This document shows positions 46,331-54,852 of a DNA stretch of 64,000 nt, one piece after another. Within the stretch, counting starts at the first letter, position 1, and the number at the start of each line of letters is the position of its first letter. A program made the position numbers and the translations under genes. The stretch lies in contig NZ_PNFF01000001.1 in NCBI RefSeq assembly GCF_028888695.1, positions 1,621,501-1,685,500 of the forward strand. Direction: 5' to 3'. The notes below the pieces were generated by a model. It was not told the origin of the DNA and did not search any database. It saw nothing but the letters and a program-made list of their open reading frames with translations. The stretch comes from Bacillus methanolicus. Lineage in GTDB: Bacteria > Bacillota > Bacilli > Bacillales > Cytobacillaceae.

Positions 46331-46437
46331 GGGGCAGCTGACTTATAAGGGTCTGACCCCTCCGGAAATGACAAAAGATAGAATTGTTTTTTCAGAGTTT
46401 GCCTTCTATCTTGTTTCGGAGGGGTCTGATAATCCCC
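46331..46437. repeat. REP-like inverted pair with long stem (family A)
   Basis: AAGGGTCTGACCCCTCCGGA ... GATAGAA and TTCTATCTTGTTTCGGAGGG form an extended imperfect stem, flanked by GGGG and CCCC. It directly follows the Crp/Fnr stop and may terminate it. Confidence 0.8.
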
Positions 46438-46488
46438 TCCCTCAAATCATTACACAGTCTTAACATACAATCATTTTTTACATGAGCG

Positions 46489-46504
46489 TGTGATAAACAT
46501 CACA
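46489..46504. promoter_or_regulatory. Perfect Crp/Fnr box upstream of hsp20
   Basis: TGTGATAAACATCACA is a perfect TGTGA-N6-TCACA palindrome 115-130 nt upstream of the hsp20 ATG. If it activates from about -41, transcription would start near 46538. Confidence 0.75.
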
Positions 46505-46618
46505 TTGGAGCTATCTGTCATAAATCGTTCAAATTTTATTTACCTATTTCACGGCACCCTTGTTCTTATCAGAACATATTATATTGTGAATAATTCTGCA
46601 AAGAGAGGAGATTCCCCT

Positions 46619-47092
46619 ATGTCTTCAAATCTGCCAATCGATCCTAAACGGAACAGACAGGAACCGTTCGGAGAAATAATGAAATCAATGAATGATTTTT
46701 TTAACGAAAAGCCTGTCAAAGGTTTCCTGCAAACCATTGATGAATTTTTCAAGTCCCCTTTTCCGCCTTCCTCTTTTCATGTAGATGTAACAGAAACGGA
46801 CAGAGAACATATCGTGGCAGCCGAATTGCCGGGGGTAAAAAAAGAACAAATTCATATCAATGTAATAGGCAATTATTTAACAATTTCCGTTAACAGGGAT
46901 GAAACAATATCAGAACAAAATGAAACTACTAAATCATTCCGAAGAAGACAATCTATTCAGCGAACAAGCAGAACGATCGGCTTTGATCAGCCTATTAACG
47001 AAAAGAAAGTAAAGGCCTCCTATAAGAACGGATTGTTAGAAATACGGATTCCAAAGCTCAAAGGAAAGAAAATCATAATTGACGCTGAATAG
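46619..47092 (+). CDS. Hsp20/alpha-crystallin small heat-shock protein
   Basis: A 157-residue protein starting MSSNLPIDPKRNRQEPFGEI, with GAGAGGAG 8 nt before the ATG. The alpha-crystallin domain spans about 55-150 (SFHVDVTETDREHIVAAELP; LPGVKKEQIHINVIGNYLTI; KASYKNGLLEIRIPK, the GLL motif). ATP-independent holdase chaperone. The upstream reading frame back to 46490 is leader. A perfect TGTGA box suggests control by a Crp/Fnr protein, unusual for this family. Confidence 0.93.
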   Translation: MSSNLPIDPKRNRQEPFGEIMKSMNDFFNEKPVKGFLQTIDEFFKSPFPPSSFHVDVTETDREHIVAAELPGVKKEQIHINVIGNYLTISVNRDETISEQNETTKSFRRRQSIQRTSRTIGFDQPINEKKVKASYKNGLLEIRIPKLKGKKIIIDAE

Positions 47093-47135
47093 ATGAAAAA
47101 AGCATCCGCACAAAAACGTGCATGGATGCCCAAAA

Positions 47136-47212
47136 GATGAATGAAACATATAATTTCAACCAAAGGCTCATACGTTGTGCATATATCGGCAATGCAGGAG
47201 CCTTTATTTCTT
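47136..47212. repeat. Degenerate GGCTCAT array 4 (family B)
   Basis: GATGAATGAAACATATAATT resembles the leader of arrays 1-3 and is followed by AAAGGCTCATACG and, inverted, AGGAGCCTTT. A GC hairpin GCATCC/GGATGC precedes it at 47103-47130. Confidence 0.4.
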
Positions 47213-47272
47213 ATCTCTTTTTGTATATGTGGTCTTAATTCAATATTTCCTGATTAATAAATAAGTAATATT

Positions 47273-47314
47273 ATGCCTTAAACATTCCTCCAAGCCCTTT
47301 TATCATCGAAGAGA
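47273..47314. repeat. attL core
   Basis: Starts ATGCCTTAAACATTCCTCC and ends ATCATCGAAGAGA; identical to the attR core except A for G at the tenth base. On the minus strand it encodes SMIKGLGGMFKA and stop, the original 3' end of the yppG-like gene. Confidence 0.88.
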
Positions 47315-47420
47315 AATGACAATGTAATATCCTTTAGCTTCCTTTATATTCTTTTCACCACCTTAAGAAGTCTGTAACTCGTTCATTTTCTTTAACATAT
47401 TGTATGTGTGTGATTTTTGT

Positions 47421-47452
47421 GTGGTCATGTGGTCATTTTGATCCTTGACCAC
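47421..47452. repeat. GTGGTCA repeats near the left end
   Basis: GTGGTCATGTGGTCA, then inverted TGACCAC. The same heptamer occurs twice at 59069-59086 near the right end. Candidate integrase arm sites; the inverted pair may also terminate the leftmost gene. Confidence 0.5.
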
Positions 47453-47457
47453 ATTTT

Positions 47458-48093
47458 TCATTTTATCTCCTCAAACGTATGCACTTTATACCGCATTCCT
47501 CTTAACAATTCCTCAAACTTCCGCTTCCTTATTTCAGTCGTGGTAAAAAAATACAGGATCGGTACATTCTCTTTCACATGCGGCAATACTTCACGATATG
47601 CTTCGATTTTTCTTTTATTCTCTGCCATGCTTTGTGTGTTATCAATCTCGACCAAATGTAAATAGCCATTTCGTTTATATACAGCGTCGCAGACGACTTT
47701 TTTCTTATTATTAAGTTTCACCCCTAAACAATGAATTTCAAAGTTGCTTGGTGGTCTTAAATTAGCTTCAATAGCATATTCGTTTTGCCAGTCATAAGGA
47801 CAACCAAAATAGATATAAACCTCATTTCGTAATAGAGAATGAGCCATTTGAGTGGATTTCTTTATCTCTTTTTCGGAACCAATTAACTCTAATCCCTCTT
47901 TGTTTAGATAGATGACTTTTTCCCTTTCGAAAAACGTTTCATGGACGTATGGCTTTAGCTGATTCACAACTCGACAGGCATTCCGATAACTTTTAAGATC
48001 GTGAATTTGTTGAAGGTGCTTGATCTTCACAACCCCCAGTCGATCTATCGTTGTCAACAGGCTTTCGATTCGCTGTTGAGTTGAGGATAACAT
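47458..48093 (-). CDS. Replication-relaxation family protein
   Basis: A 211-residue protein: N-terminal winged-helix-like region (MLSSTQQRIESLLTTIDRLG) and a nuclease-like fold with VVCDAVYKRNGYLHLVEIDN and KIEAYREVLP. It resembles the replication-relaxation family found in Firmicute plasmids and integrative elements beside FtsK-like genes. It overlaps the 3' end of the FtsK-like gene by 101 nt in another frame. GGAGGCG precedes the ATG. Confidence 0.8.
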   Translation of the reverse strand: MLSSTQQRIESLLTTIDRLGVVKIKHLQQIHDLKSYRNACRVVNQLKPYVHETFFEREKVIYLNKEGLELIGSEKEIKKSTQMAHSLLRNEVYIYFGCPYDWQNEYAIEANLRPPSNFEIHCLGVKLNNKKKVVCDAVYKRNGYLHLVEIDNTQSMAENKRKIEAYREVLPHVKENVPILYFFTTTEIRKRKFEELLRGMRYKVHTFEEIK

Positions 48094-49120
48094 CTGATTT
48101 CGCCTCCATCATGCTAAACATCATTTTGTCGTCGATATACGGTACTTGCACAATTCGTTTCTTTTCCATTTTGTAAATGGCCCGCCCCGGGATTGGCGGT
48201 AATTCTTCCGCTCCTTTCTCGTCGAGGATCACCATGCTTGCAACTTGTGCTGCAGCGATAAAAGATAATCGGGCAACAATGTTCATTTTTACCTGCATTG
48301 GTACGGCTTGTTTTGTCGGATATTGGGTACAATATAAAAGTCTTAGCCCAAGTCCACCTCCGATTCTAGAGATTTCACTTAAAGCGGACTGGCAGTATTG
48401 AGCGTATTTTCTTGCTGTTCCAGTCAGAATATCTGGGGCTAATTCTGCACCTTCATCTACAATGATGAAGGTTCTTTTTTGGATAGGTGTATCAACTATA
48501 TTTGTATAGCCCTTTCCCCTAAATTCCGCTTCCCTTTTCTTTAAGTCCTCAACAATCTCATTTAATACTTCTGCTGCTTCAAATACGTCACAAGCAACGC
48601 TTTTTACTTGAGGCAGGGATAAATACTTATAAAACTCCAAACCGCCTTTTAAATCCAAAATATAAAACTCTACGTTATCTGGTTGATTCATTAGTAATGT
48701 GTGAAAGGTTTCTTTCAGGAAAACGGTTTTTCCGAATCGAGTTACACCGCCTGTCAGCAAATGCGGGTATTTTTCAAAGTCGTGATATAGAATTCCTTTA
48801 TGGTTCATTCCTATAGGCACTTCCCATTTATTGGGACGCAATAACCGTTTATCGAAAGTCCATTTATTTGGGAGTGAGTGTTCAAAGACATGTAATTTCA
48901 ACATTCCATCATGTTCATATTCCACTTCTAGTTTACCGACTTCAAATATTTTTTGGATCTTGTCTTTGTCTTTCGTCTTTCCCTTTGGGATAAAGGCTGC
49001 ACCTGCCATAGCTAAGGGTATAGCTAACCATTCGATCATGTTGTTACCTCCAATTTTTCTCTTGTCTTTCGTTGCTTCACGATATCCATCAAAAATACTT
49101 TTAATAAAAGAATTAAGCAT
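47993..49120 (-). CDS. FtsK/SpoIIIE-like DNA translocase (coupling protein-like)
   Basis: A 375-residue P-loop ATPase: Walker A LTGGVTRFGKTVFLKETFH near 120-138, Walker B FIIVDEGAEL and the FtsK-type LGLRLLYCTQYPTKQAV. It resembles the translocase/coupling proteins of integrative conjugative elements. Two good starts exist in frame: ATG-49120 after GGAGGGCTAT, and ATG-49039 (MIEWLAIPLAMAGAAF, a hydrophobic anchor) after GGAGGTAACAAC. No relaxase gene is adjacent. Confidence 0.88.
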   Translation of the reverse strand: MLNSFIKSIFDGYREATKDKRKIGGNNMIEWLAIPLAMAGAAFIPKGKTKDKDKIQKIFEVGKLEVEYEHDGMLKLHVFEHSLPNKWTFDKRLLRPNKWEVPIGMNHKGILYHDFEKYPHLLTGGVTRFGKTVFLKETFHTLLMNQPDNVEFYILDLKGGLEFYKYLSLPQVKSVACDVFEAAEVLNEIVEDLKKREAEFRGKGYTNIVDTPIQKRTFIIVDEGAELAPDILTGTARKYAQYCQSALSEISRIGGGLGLRLLYCTQYPTKQAVPMQVKMNIVARLSFIAAAQVASMVILDEKGAEELPPIPGRAIYKMEKKRIVQVPYIDDKMMFSMMEAKSDVILNSTANRKPVDNDRSTGGCEDQAPSTNSRS

Positions 49121-49149
49121 ATAGCCCTCCTTAATATCCTAAGATAGAA

Positions 49150-49335
49150 TTGTTGAGGGTATCTAAGTATCGCAGGGAATTCATTCAAAAGGAATTAGGT
49201 ATTAGTAAAAACACACTTACAAATTGGTGTTCAGGACATACTTATCCAACCATTGACAAAGCATTTCTTTTAGCTGATTTATTGGGAGTAAACATCGAAG
49301 ACTTGTATGAACGAGTAAAGGAGAATAAAGAATGA
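49150..49335 (+). CDS. XRE-family helix-turn-helix protein (61 residues)
   Basis: A minimal Cro/CI-type HTH: RREFIQKELGISKNTLTNWC and YPTIDKAFLLADLLGVNIED. The frame opens with TTG at 49150 without a clear ribosome site, so the N-terminus may be truncated or the start misread. It is divergent from the FtsK-like gene and could control it. ATGA overlap couples it to the next small ORF. Confidence 0.72.
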   Translation: MLRVSKYRREFIQKELGISKNTLTNWCSGHTYPTIDKAFLLADLLGVNIEDLYERVKENKE

Positions 49336-49490
49336 TGTATGAGACATACCATACTCCAAGCTGGGATTGGGAAAAATCAAAAGATCATTACTTCGGGAAA
49401 ACTTATAACTGTGAATATTGCGGTTGTACCTTAGAGGATCACGAAATTTTTCTTTGTGGAGGGAAAACATATTGTGGATGTTGTAAATAA
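49332..49490 (+). CDS. Small zinc-ribbon-like protein (52 residues)
   Basis: MMYETYHTPSWDWEKSKDHY followed by NCEYCGCTLEDHE and CGGKTYCGCC: several CxxC/CxC pairs consistent with zinc binding. It starts within the XRE stop codon (ATGA overlap) and ends at a strong terminator, so the pair forms a small operon. Family not recognised. Confidence 0.6.
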   Translation: MMYETYHTPSWDWEKSKDHYFGKTYNCEYCGCTLEDHEIFLCGGKTYCGCCK

Positions 49491-49520
49491 AAAAGCCCCT
49501 CGAAAAAAGGGGCCTTTTTT
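49491..49520. terminator. Bidirectional terminator
   Basis: AAAAAGCCCCTCGAAAAAAG then GGGCCTTTTTT, between the small zinc ORF and the convergent amidase gene. Confidence 0.85.
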
Positions 49521-50268
49521 ATTTTATTTTTCCTTCTCTAATGCCTTTAATTACTCCATATACAACTTTCCAAAGATAAAGCTGATTCACTGTCCGCTCC
49601 GGATTTTTTCCATCAGTGATACCTAACTTTGTCAGTTCCTCAATCATTCGTTTTTCTTGATCGTTTAATTGGTAACTAGTCACTTTTGTTTCCTCCTGTT
49701 TTGCTTTTTTCTTCAATCCGTACTGTTCCACTAACCCAGCTAAAATTGCACCGGCAACAATCCGTCTATAATTATCGGATTTTAGCAATTTCGCTTCTTC
49801 CTGATTAGTCATAAACCCACACTCAACAAGGATTGCGGTCATTTTTGTCTCACGAAGCATGTGAAGATCGCCTTCTTTTACGCCTCGGTCTTTCAACCCT
49901 GTTGCTTTGATTAAGTTAGATTGTACTTTTTGAGCAAGCGAATAAGCTTCTTTCAAGCTTTTCTTGTATACAAACGTTTCAATTCCGCAGGCGTCGTTCC
50001 AGGTTGATCCATACGCATTTGCATGAATATCAATATGAACATTTGCACCCCAAGCATTTGCTCGGTCCGAACGTTCTTGCAATGGAATATCTCTTTGTCC
50101 TGTTGGATCGTCCAATCGCAAAACCGCTACATCTTCATAGTTTGCTAGTTCTGCCATCAAATATTTAACGACAGCGGAATTAAATTCCCATTCCTTCATA
50201 CTTCCATCCGGTGTTTGTTTTCCGGGTGTTGTTTTAGCGTGGCCTGCTGATAAAGAGATTTTGAACAT
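49519..50268 (-). CDS. N-acetylmuramoyl-L-alanine amidase (phage endolysin)
   Basis: A 249-residue Amidase_3 zinc enzyme (about 1-175): LSAGHAKTTPG (His), MKEWEFN (Glu), HIDIHANAY (His) and ILVECGFMTNQEE (catalytic Glu). The C-terminal part (about 185-249) has a short basic linker and a small helical domain (LNDQEKRMIEELTKLGITDG) probably for wall binding. No signal peptide; release depends on the holin directly upstream (1-nt overlap). Confidence 0.93.
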   Translation of the reverse strand: MFKISLSAGHAKTTPGKQTPDGSMKEWEFNSAVVKYLMAELANYEDVAVLRLDDPTGQRDIPLQERSDRANAWGANVHIDIHANAYGSTWNDACGIETFVYKKSLKEAYSLAQKVQSNLIKATGLKDRGVKEGDLHMLRETKMTAILVECGFMTNQEEAKLLKSDNYRRIVAGAILAGLVEQYGLKKKAKQEETKVTSYQLNDQEKRMIEELTKLGITDGKNPERTVNQLYLWKVVYGVIKGIREGKIK

Positions 50269-50522
50269 TATTTATCCTCTCCTTTTTCAAGTGCATATTT
50301 CACTCCAGCAACCGAACCAATGCCATACAATGCATATTTCAACCCACCTATCAAAACTTCAAAAGAAAAATCGTTGTTCTCAAAGATAGAGAAAGCAACG
50401 CCGAGTACAACCGCAACGATTGGTATATAGCGATTTGAAAGGTTTGTAGCTTGACGGATAGCATACAATAGCACTGCCAATGCAACGTATGCCGTGAATT
50501 CAATCGAGAAAATAGCTTCCAT
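50268..50522 (-). CDS. Phage holin
   Basis: An 84-residue protein with two to three hydrophobic segments (TAYVALAVLLYAIRQA, YIPIVAVVLGVAFSIF, GGLKYALYGIGSVAGVKYAL) and a charged tail (EKGEDK). Size, topology and its coupling to the amidase identify a holin that makes pores for endolysin release. Confidence 0.88.
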   Translation of the reverse strand: MEAIFSIEFTAYVALAVLLYAIRQATNLSNRYIPIVAVVLGVAFSIFENNDFSFEVLIGGLKYALYGIGSVAGVKYALEKGEDK

Positions 50523-50553
50523 TTGAACCTCTCCTTTATGTGTTTGTATTACT

Positions 50554-50646
50554 TTAAATTATGCGATTTATAGGACAAGGGAAACGGCAAAAGTATAGCG
50601 ATTCGACAAATTGTTGCTTGTCTAACCGCATGATAGCTTCCATCAT
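50554..50646 (-). CDS. Possible small ORF between xhlA and holin (30 residues)
   Basis: MMEAIMRLDKQQFVESLYFC then RFPCPINRII. Its ATG overlaps the xhlA stop (ATGA) and GGAGGG lies 6 nt upstream. Short and unrecognised; plausible as a coupled phage gene. Confidence 0.35.
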   Translation of the reverse strand: MMEAIMRLDKQQFVESLYFCRFPCPINRII

Positions 50647-50840
50647 TGCATCCCTCCTTGAACAATAAAAGTTAAAAGAGCCCCTATAAAACCACCAACG
50701 ATCAAACGTAAGATCCACGTTGTGTTGCTTTTGATTGCCGTGATATCTTCACGCATATCTTTGATGTTTGATTCAGCTACAGCCAACCGCGTTTTGACAT
50801 CGACCATATCAGATTCCAGTTTCTGTACACGATGTTCCAT
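50643..50840 (-). CDS. XhlA-family haemolysin/lysis protein
   Basis: From ATG-50840 (MEHRVQKLESDMVDVKTRLA; GGGAGGG upstream) the protein is 65 residues: an amphipathic coiled-coil half and one C-terminal membrane helix (ILRLIVGGFIGALLTFIV), as in XhlA of PBSX, which works with the holin. The longer frame to 50978 crosses a terminator and is not coding. Confidence 0.87.
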   Translation of the reverse strand: MEHRVQKLESDMVDVKTRLAVAESNIKDMREDITAIKSNTTWILRLIVGGFIGALLTFIVQGGMQ

Positions 50841-50860
50841 ATGCTCCCTCCCAAATAAAA

Positions 50861-50883
50861 AGAGGACCGAACGGCCCTCCTTT
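50861..50883 (-). terminator. Terminator between tail genes and lysis cassette
   Basis: AGGAGGGCCGTTCGGTCCTC followed by TTTTTATTT on the minus strand. Confidence 0.75.
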
Positions 50884-50943
50884 ATGGCATAAAAAATACA
50901 CCTACTATTCAGTGGTGTTTGTTGGTTGTATATTATCGTCTTA

Positions 50944-51054
50944 CTATTCAGTATCAGAATCCAATAAAGCCTGAACATCAGCTCGCCATTTCAAAGGCAC
51001 ATCATCAATCGTCCGTAATCCTTTTTTGATTAATTCGTAATAGATTTTCGCCAT
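50944..51054 (-). CDS. XkdX/CD1375-like small phage protein (36 residues)
   Basis: MAKIYYELIKKGLRTIDDVP then LKWRADVQALLDSDTE. This pattern (short helix, RTIDDVP, WR-x2-V-x-ALL) is typical of the tiny XkdX/CD1375-like ORFs at the end of phage tail modules. GGGAGGG precedes the ATG, 1 nt after the stop of the gene upstream. Confidence 0.8.
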   Translation of the reverse strand: MAKIYYELIKKGLRTIDDVPLKWRADVQALLDSDTE

Positions 51055-51055
51055 A

Positions 51056-51505
51056 TTAGTTCCCTCCCGCTACAAGTTCAGCTAATTCTGCAATAGCAAG
51101 TTGTAATTCCGTTTTTTCTTGTTCGTGAGATTCAGCCATTTCGGCGATAGACAACATTAATTCAAGGTTTTGTTCTTCTAACTCTTTGATTTGTTCCGTC
51201 AATGGTTTCTGAAAAACAGGCTCTTGTGGCTCGGTTACGTTCGGATCAGGATATGAAAACTCTAATTCTAGCGTTTCGGGATTCACGCGGTATCCGTTGC
51301 ATTGAGCAAAATCTTCCGCATATTGACCGTATTCTAATTTGATAACACCAACGGTATCACGAACACGCTCTTTTAACGCTTGATATGTTTCAAAATCTTG
51401 ATCTATGGTTGTTTCAATGACTGCACCCATTTTTTCGCCTGTGTCTAAAATGACGTTTCCTATTGATTTATCGAAGTAAATCTTACGTCCAATTTGATTT
51501 ATCAT
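51056..51505 (-). CDS. Phage tail-associated protein, hypothetical
   Basis: A 149-residue acidic protein: MINQIGRKIYFDKSIGNVIL, a beta-rich N-terminal part, a proline hinge (PDPNVTEPQEPVFQKP) and a C-terminal coiled coil (EQIKELEEQNLELMLSIAEM). Such proteins occur between receptor-binding tail proteins and the XkdX-like ORF in Bacillus phages. Function unknown. Confidence 0.75.
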   Translation of the reverse strand: MINQIGRKIYFDKSIGNVILDTGEKMGAVIETTIDQDFETYQALKERVRDTVGVIKLEYGQYAEDFAQCNGYRVNPETLELEFSYPDPNVTEPQEPVFQKPLTEQIKELEEQNLELMLSIAEMAESHEQEKTELQLAIAELAELVAGGN

Positions 51506-51516
51506 TTTAACCCTCC

Positions 51517-53106
51517 TTATTCATAAGCTAACCAATAAACGTTTTGTCCAGTTCCCCAACCTGTCGTTTCAACTACACCGCCATTTGAATTTATCTGAGA
51601 ATTAGTAGAGTTAAAAAGACTGCCATTAGTAATATTAAACGTATCAAATCCTGTACCATTTCGAATTTTGTTGTCAATTATACCTGCTTGGAAGTAGTTA
51701 CTATGACCGCCTGCGTACCTCGCTACTAATATAACGCTAGGTCTAAAACTTAGTCCACTAATTGTAACAGTTGAACTTCCACTAGTTGTTGCTGTACCAC
51801 TCGCCCACTTCTTCCCTAATGGAATCCCATTTACCGCACTCACAAACGCACTAAATGGGTCGGTATCATTCATCGTTCCGCCCTTCGCACGAATCGCCGA
51901 GCCTAATTGCGCCTTAATTCCATCGAGAAATGATTTTAAGTCCTGTACACCTTTAACCGCGCTTAATATGTCGTCATTCGCGTGTAATTGTTTACTAAAC
52001 GTATATGTCCAAACATTGTTTCGTGAACCATTATGCATTTCGATTGTAAGCGTATGGTTTCCGTATTTAAGTGCATCCCATTGAGATTGGTTAAGACTAA
52101 CAGTAAATTGCTGTCAGTTTGATGGGCTTGTTCGTGTATTTATAACAGTACCGTTAATCTTTTCGGTGATCGTTCCCATTGTTCCGTTTGTTGTAATGGA
52201 ATAGGTCAAAATATTATTTTTGTCAGCAGATGTTTTTTGATCAATAGAACCTTGCGGAACAGAAATTTGTGTATCAACAAAAAGCAAAATATACGCACCA
52301 TCTACATCGGGTGTGTCTGAAACAGCAACAGTATTTTCTATATTTAGTGCGGGCCGAATACCTCTAAAACCAACATTTGCGTTGTCGGCGATGAGTCCAC
52401 CATTACTATCTAAACACCTAACGCTGTAAGTGGTGGCGGTATAAGGTGTTCTTAGAAACCATTGCCAAGGTTGACTTGCATTTAAGCCGCCGGCTGTATA
52501 TTCGCTGCTTGAAACTGCTTCCGCTGTTGGATATGCCTTCCTTGCTTCATTGCTGTTAAAGATAGAAAACGGTGTTCCTTCTGCTACCGCGTTTTCGTCT
52601 CCAAGCCCTACTTCTGTTCTGGAAAGAAGAAATATCTTATCTTGAACAGTTTCGCTTCCACCGCCATCATACACCGCGCTTTTCGCAACTGTTAAAGTTG
52701 TCAGAAGTAACTTTGTTTTAAGTTCACTTGAAAAGTTTGATAAAAATCCAGCTTCTGCTTCGTATTCATTGTGGTTGCCATAGACATTTGTATCACTGGG
52801 TGGAGTATCATAACCGTGTTGAGCCGAATACCATGGAGAAGTGTCTTTATTTAGCCATTGTCGGATGTTTGAATGAATGTATCTATTGTTACCATAGTTT
52901 GAACGGTCAACATTCGGATTTGCAGGTTCTTTTGCGTCAATGGCTTTTAGTGTAATGATTTTTTCTGTCAATAAAGTGACTGAATTAGCCGGATAACCCG
53001 GATGGTTTTTATCAATAATTTGAAAGATTATCGGTTTACCGTAATATTTTGTGTTTAAATCCTTTACCTTTGCCCCAATAGGCAAGTTTGTTATTGGTTG
53101 CGGCAC
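51517..53106 (-). pseudogene. Phage tail-fibre-like protein (DUF6273-like) with an in-frame TGA
   Basis: The GTG at 53106 (GAGGTGAG upstream) opens a 330-residue frame, MPQPITNLPIGAKVKDLNTK, with DUF6273-type WLNKDTSPWY, FLLSRTEVGLG and GFRGIRPALNI motifs. It ends at TGA (52114-52116). The same frame continues straight on as QQFTVSLNQSQWDALKYGNH and TLTIEMHNGSRNN for another 198 codons to 51517. Both parts together make a coherent tail protein of 528 residues. No ribosome site precedes the second part. Nonsense mutation is the simplest reading; TGA followed by C is a leaky context, so readthrough is possible. Confidence 0.75.
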
Positions 53107-53313
53107 TTATCTCACCTCTCTTACATGTTCAAAATGTTATTTACCGATGTAATAACATGTTTCATTTAATTTTTTTAAAAAACTTTTTTCGTACCATGTT
53201 TTGTAGGGTTGAGAAACCGCTTAAGGTAAAGCATAATCGAGTAGGAGGGGGTGGCTAACCCCCGACCTCTCACACCACCGTACATACGGTTCCGTATACG
53301 GCGGTTCGAAAGT

Positions 53314-54576
53314 TTATGAAATCACAGTTGCGAGGGATTTCAAACCTTGCTCTTGCCAATATCGATTATTTAAGGCAAGATTAATGATAGGGTTGTTGGA
53401 AATTCGCCAATATCCTTTCCGGGTGTTAGCGTTTTTCCATGCTTCCTCCTCAGAAATACCGAGTTTTAACAGGTTTCGGTATTTCGTTTTGACCTTTTTC
53501 CACTCTTTCCATCGGCATGCCCTCAGCCTACGACGGATGTGTGAATCAGTTTTAATTGCGTATGTCTTGATATCTGCAATTTTAAAGTAATTCCCCCAGC
53601 CTTGTACCAATTGGTTTATCTTCTGGATTCGTTCTTCCATACTGACGCCCCAGTTCCGATTGGTTAATTTCTTTAACTTTGTTTCAAACCTTTCCTTTCT
53701 TTGCTGTGGCACGAATACCCTTATCTCATTCTGTTTCCGATAGAAACTTACTCCTAAGAATATCCGTGCACTCGGCTTTCCCACTGCGCTTTTCTCCTGA
53801 TTGACCTTCAGTTTGAGCTTCTTCTCAATAAACTTAGAAATTCCTGTTTTCACTCTTTCTCCCGCTTTCATGCTTTTGACGAAGATATTGCAGTCGTCTG
53901 CGTATCTGACAAACCGAAGTCCTCTTCGTTCTAATTCCTTATCTAACTCATTCAACATGATATTGCTCAAAAGCGGACTTAACGGTCCTCCTTGCGGGGT
54001 TCCTTCTATGTTCGGCTTTACCAGGCCATTTTCCATAATCCCAGCTTGTAAATATCTTCTAATGAGTTTCAAAGTTGGTTTGTCTGTGATTGTTTTAGCG
54101 ACTAAGGACATGAGTTTATCATGTTGAACCCGATCAAAAAATTTTTCTAAGTCTATATCTACCACAATGTTGTATCCATCTTCGATATATTGTCTTGCCT
54201 GCTCAATTGCTTGGTGGGCGCTTCTGTTTGGTCTGAAACCATAGCTATAGGGACTAAACTGTTTCTCAAATATGGGCGTAAGTTTTTGGACTACGGCTTG
54301 TTGGAAAATGCGGTCGGTGACGGTCGGAATGCCTAGCTTTCTTTTCCCACCGTTAGGCTTTGGAATTTCAACCCTTCTTACTGGTTTTGGTTTGTATTTC
54401 CCTTCTCTTATGAGTTGGACAAGTTTATATCCTTCCTCCTTCAAGTAAAGGTGAGTAGCTTCTATATCTTTCCCATCGACACCGGCTGCTCCTTTGTTTT
54501 TCTTAACCCTCTTGAAGGCTTTATTCAGGTTGTCAGGGTCTAATATCCTATCAATTAAGCTTTCTTGTGATTCCAT
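53314..54576 (-). CDS. ltrA: Group II intron reverse transcriptase/maturase
   Basis: A 420-residue protein with all RT blocks: RVEIPKPNGGKRKLGIPTV, FSPYSYGFRPNRSAHQA, VVDIDLEKFFDRVQHDKL, GTPQGGPLSPLLSNIML and the catalytic FVRYADDCNIF. A maturase X region follows (QGWGNYFKIADIKTYA). There is no HNH endonuclease domain, as in IIC-type RTs. The frame is intact although the intron RNA is interrupted upstream by IS21. Confidence 0.94.
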   Translation of the reverse strand: MESQESLIDRILDPDNLNKAFKRVKKNKGAAGVDGKDIEATHLYLKEEGYKLVQLIREGKYKPKPVRRVEIPKPNGGKRKLGIPTVTDRIFQQAVVQKLTPIFEKQFSPYSYGFRPNRSAHQAIEQARQYIEDGYNIVVDIDLEKFFDRVQHDKLMSLVAKTITDKPTLKLIRRYLQAGIMENGLVKPNIEGTPQGGPLSPLLSNIMLNELDKELERRGLRFVRYADDCNIFVKSMKAGERVKTGISKFIEKKLKLKVNQEKSAVGKPSARIFLGVSFYRKQNEIRVFVPQQRKERFETKLKKLTNRNWGVSMEERIQKINQLVQGWGNYFKIADIKTYAIKTDSHIRRRLRACRWKEWKKVKTKYRNLLKLGISEEEAWKNANTRKGYWRISNNPIINLALNNRYWQEQGLKSLATVIS

Positions 54577-54852
54577 ATTGTTCCCATGCTATCGAGGTTG
54601 AACAAGGAGAACTCCACGCTATATAGAGATATTCAGTTTTCCGAACCTTCTATCTTTACATAGCCATTATTGAAATGTTGGCTGTTTCTTCGTTCCCTTG
54701 TAAATAGCTCTAGCACAGTCGCTCCTTTCGTTCCGTCCTTCTTAGTCCACCAGGACTAATATATAAATGCTAGTTTAATAATGTACAAAATTGATTAGAT
54801 AAGAATGTACAGTTTTGACACTCCCATGCATACTGGTTTTGAGGTGAATTGT

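Noticed and set aside
48831-49124. 97-codon plus-strand frame opposite the FtsK-like gene
   Set aside because: Shadow frame with no ribosome site; the minus-strand gene has clear P-loop motifs.
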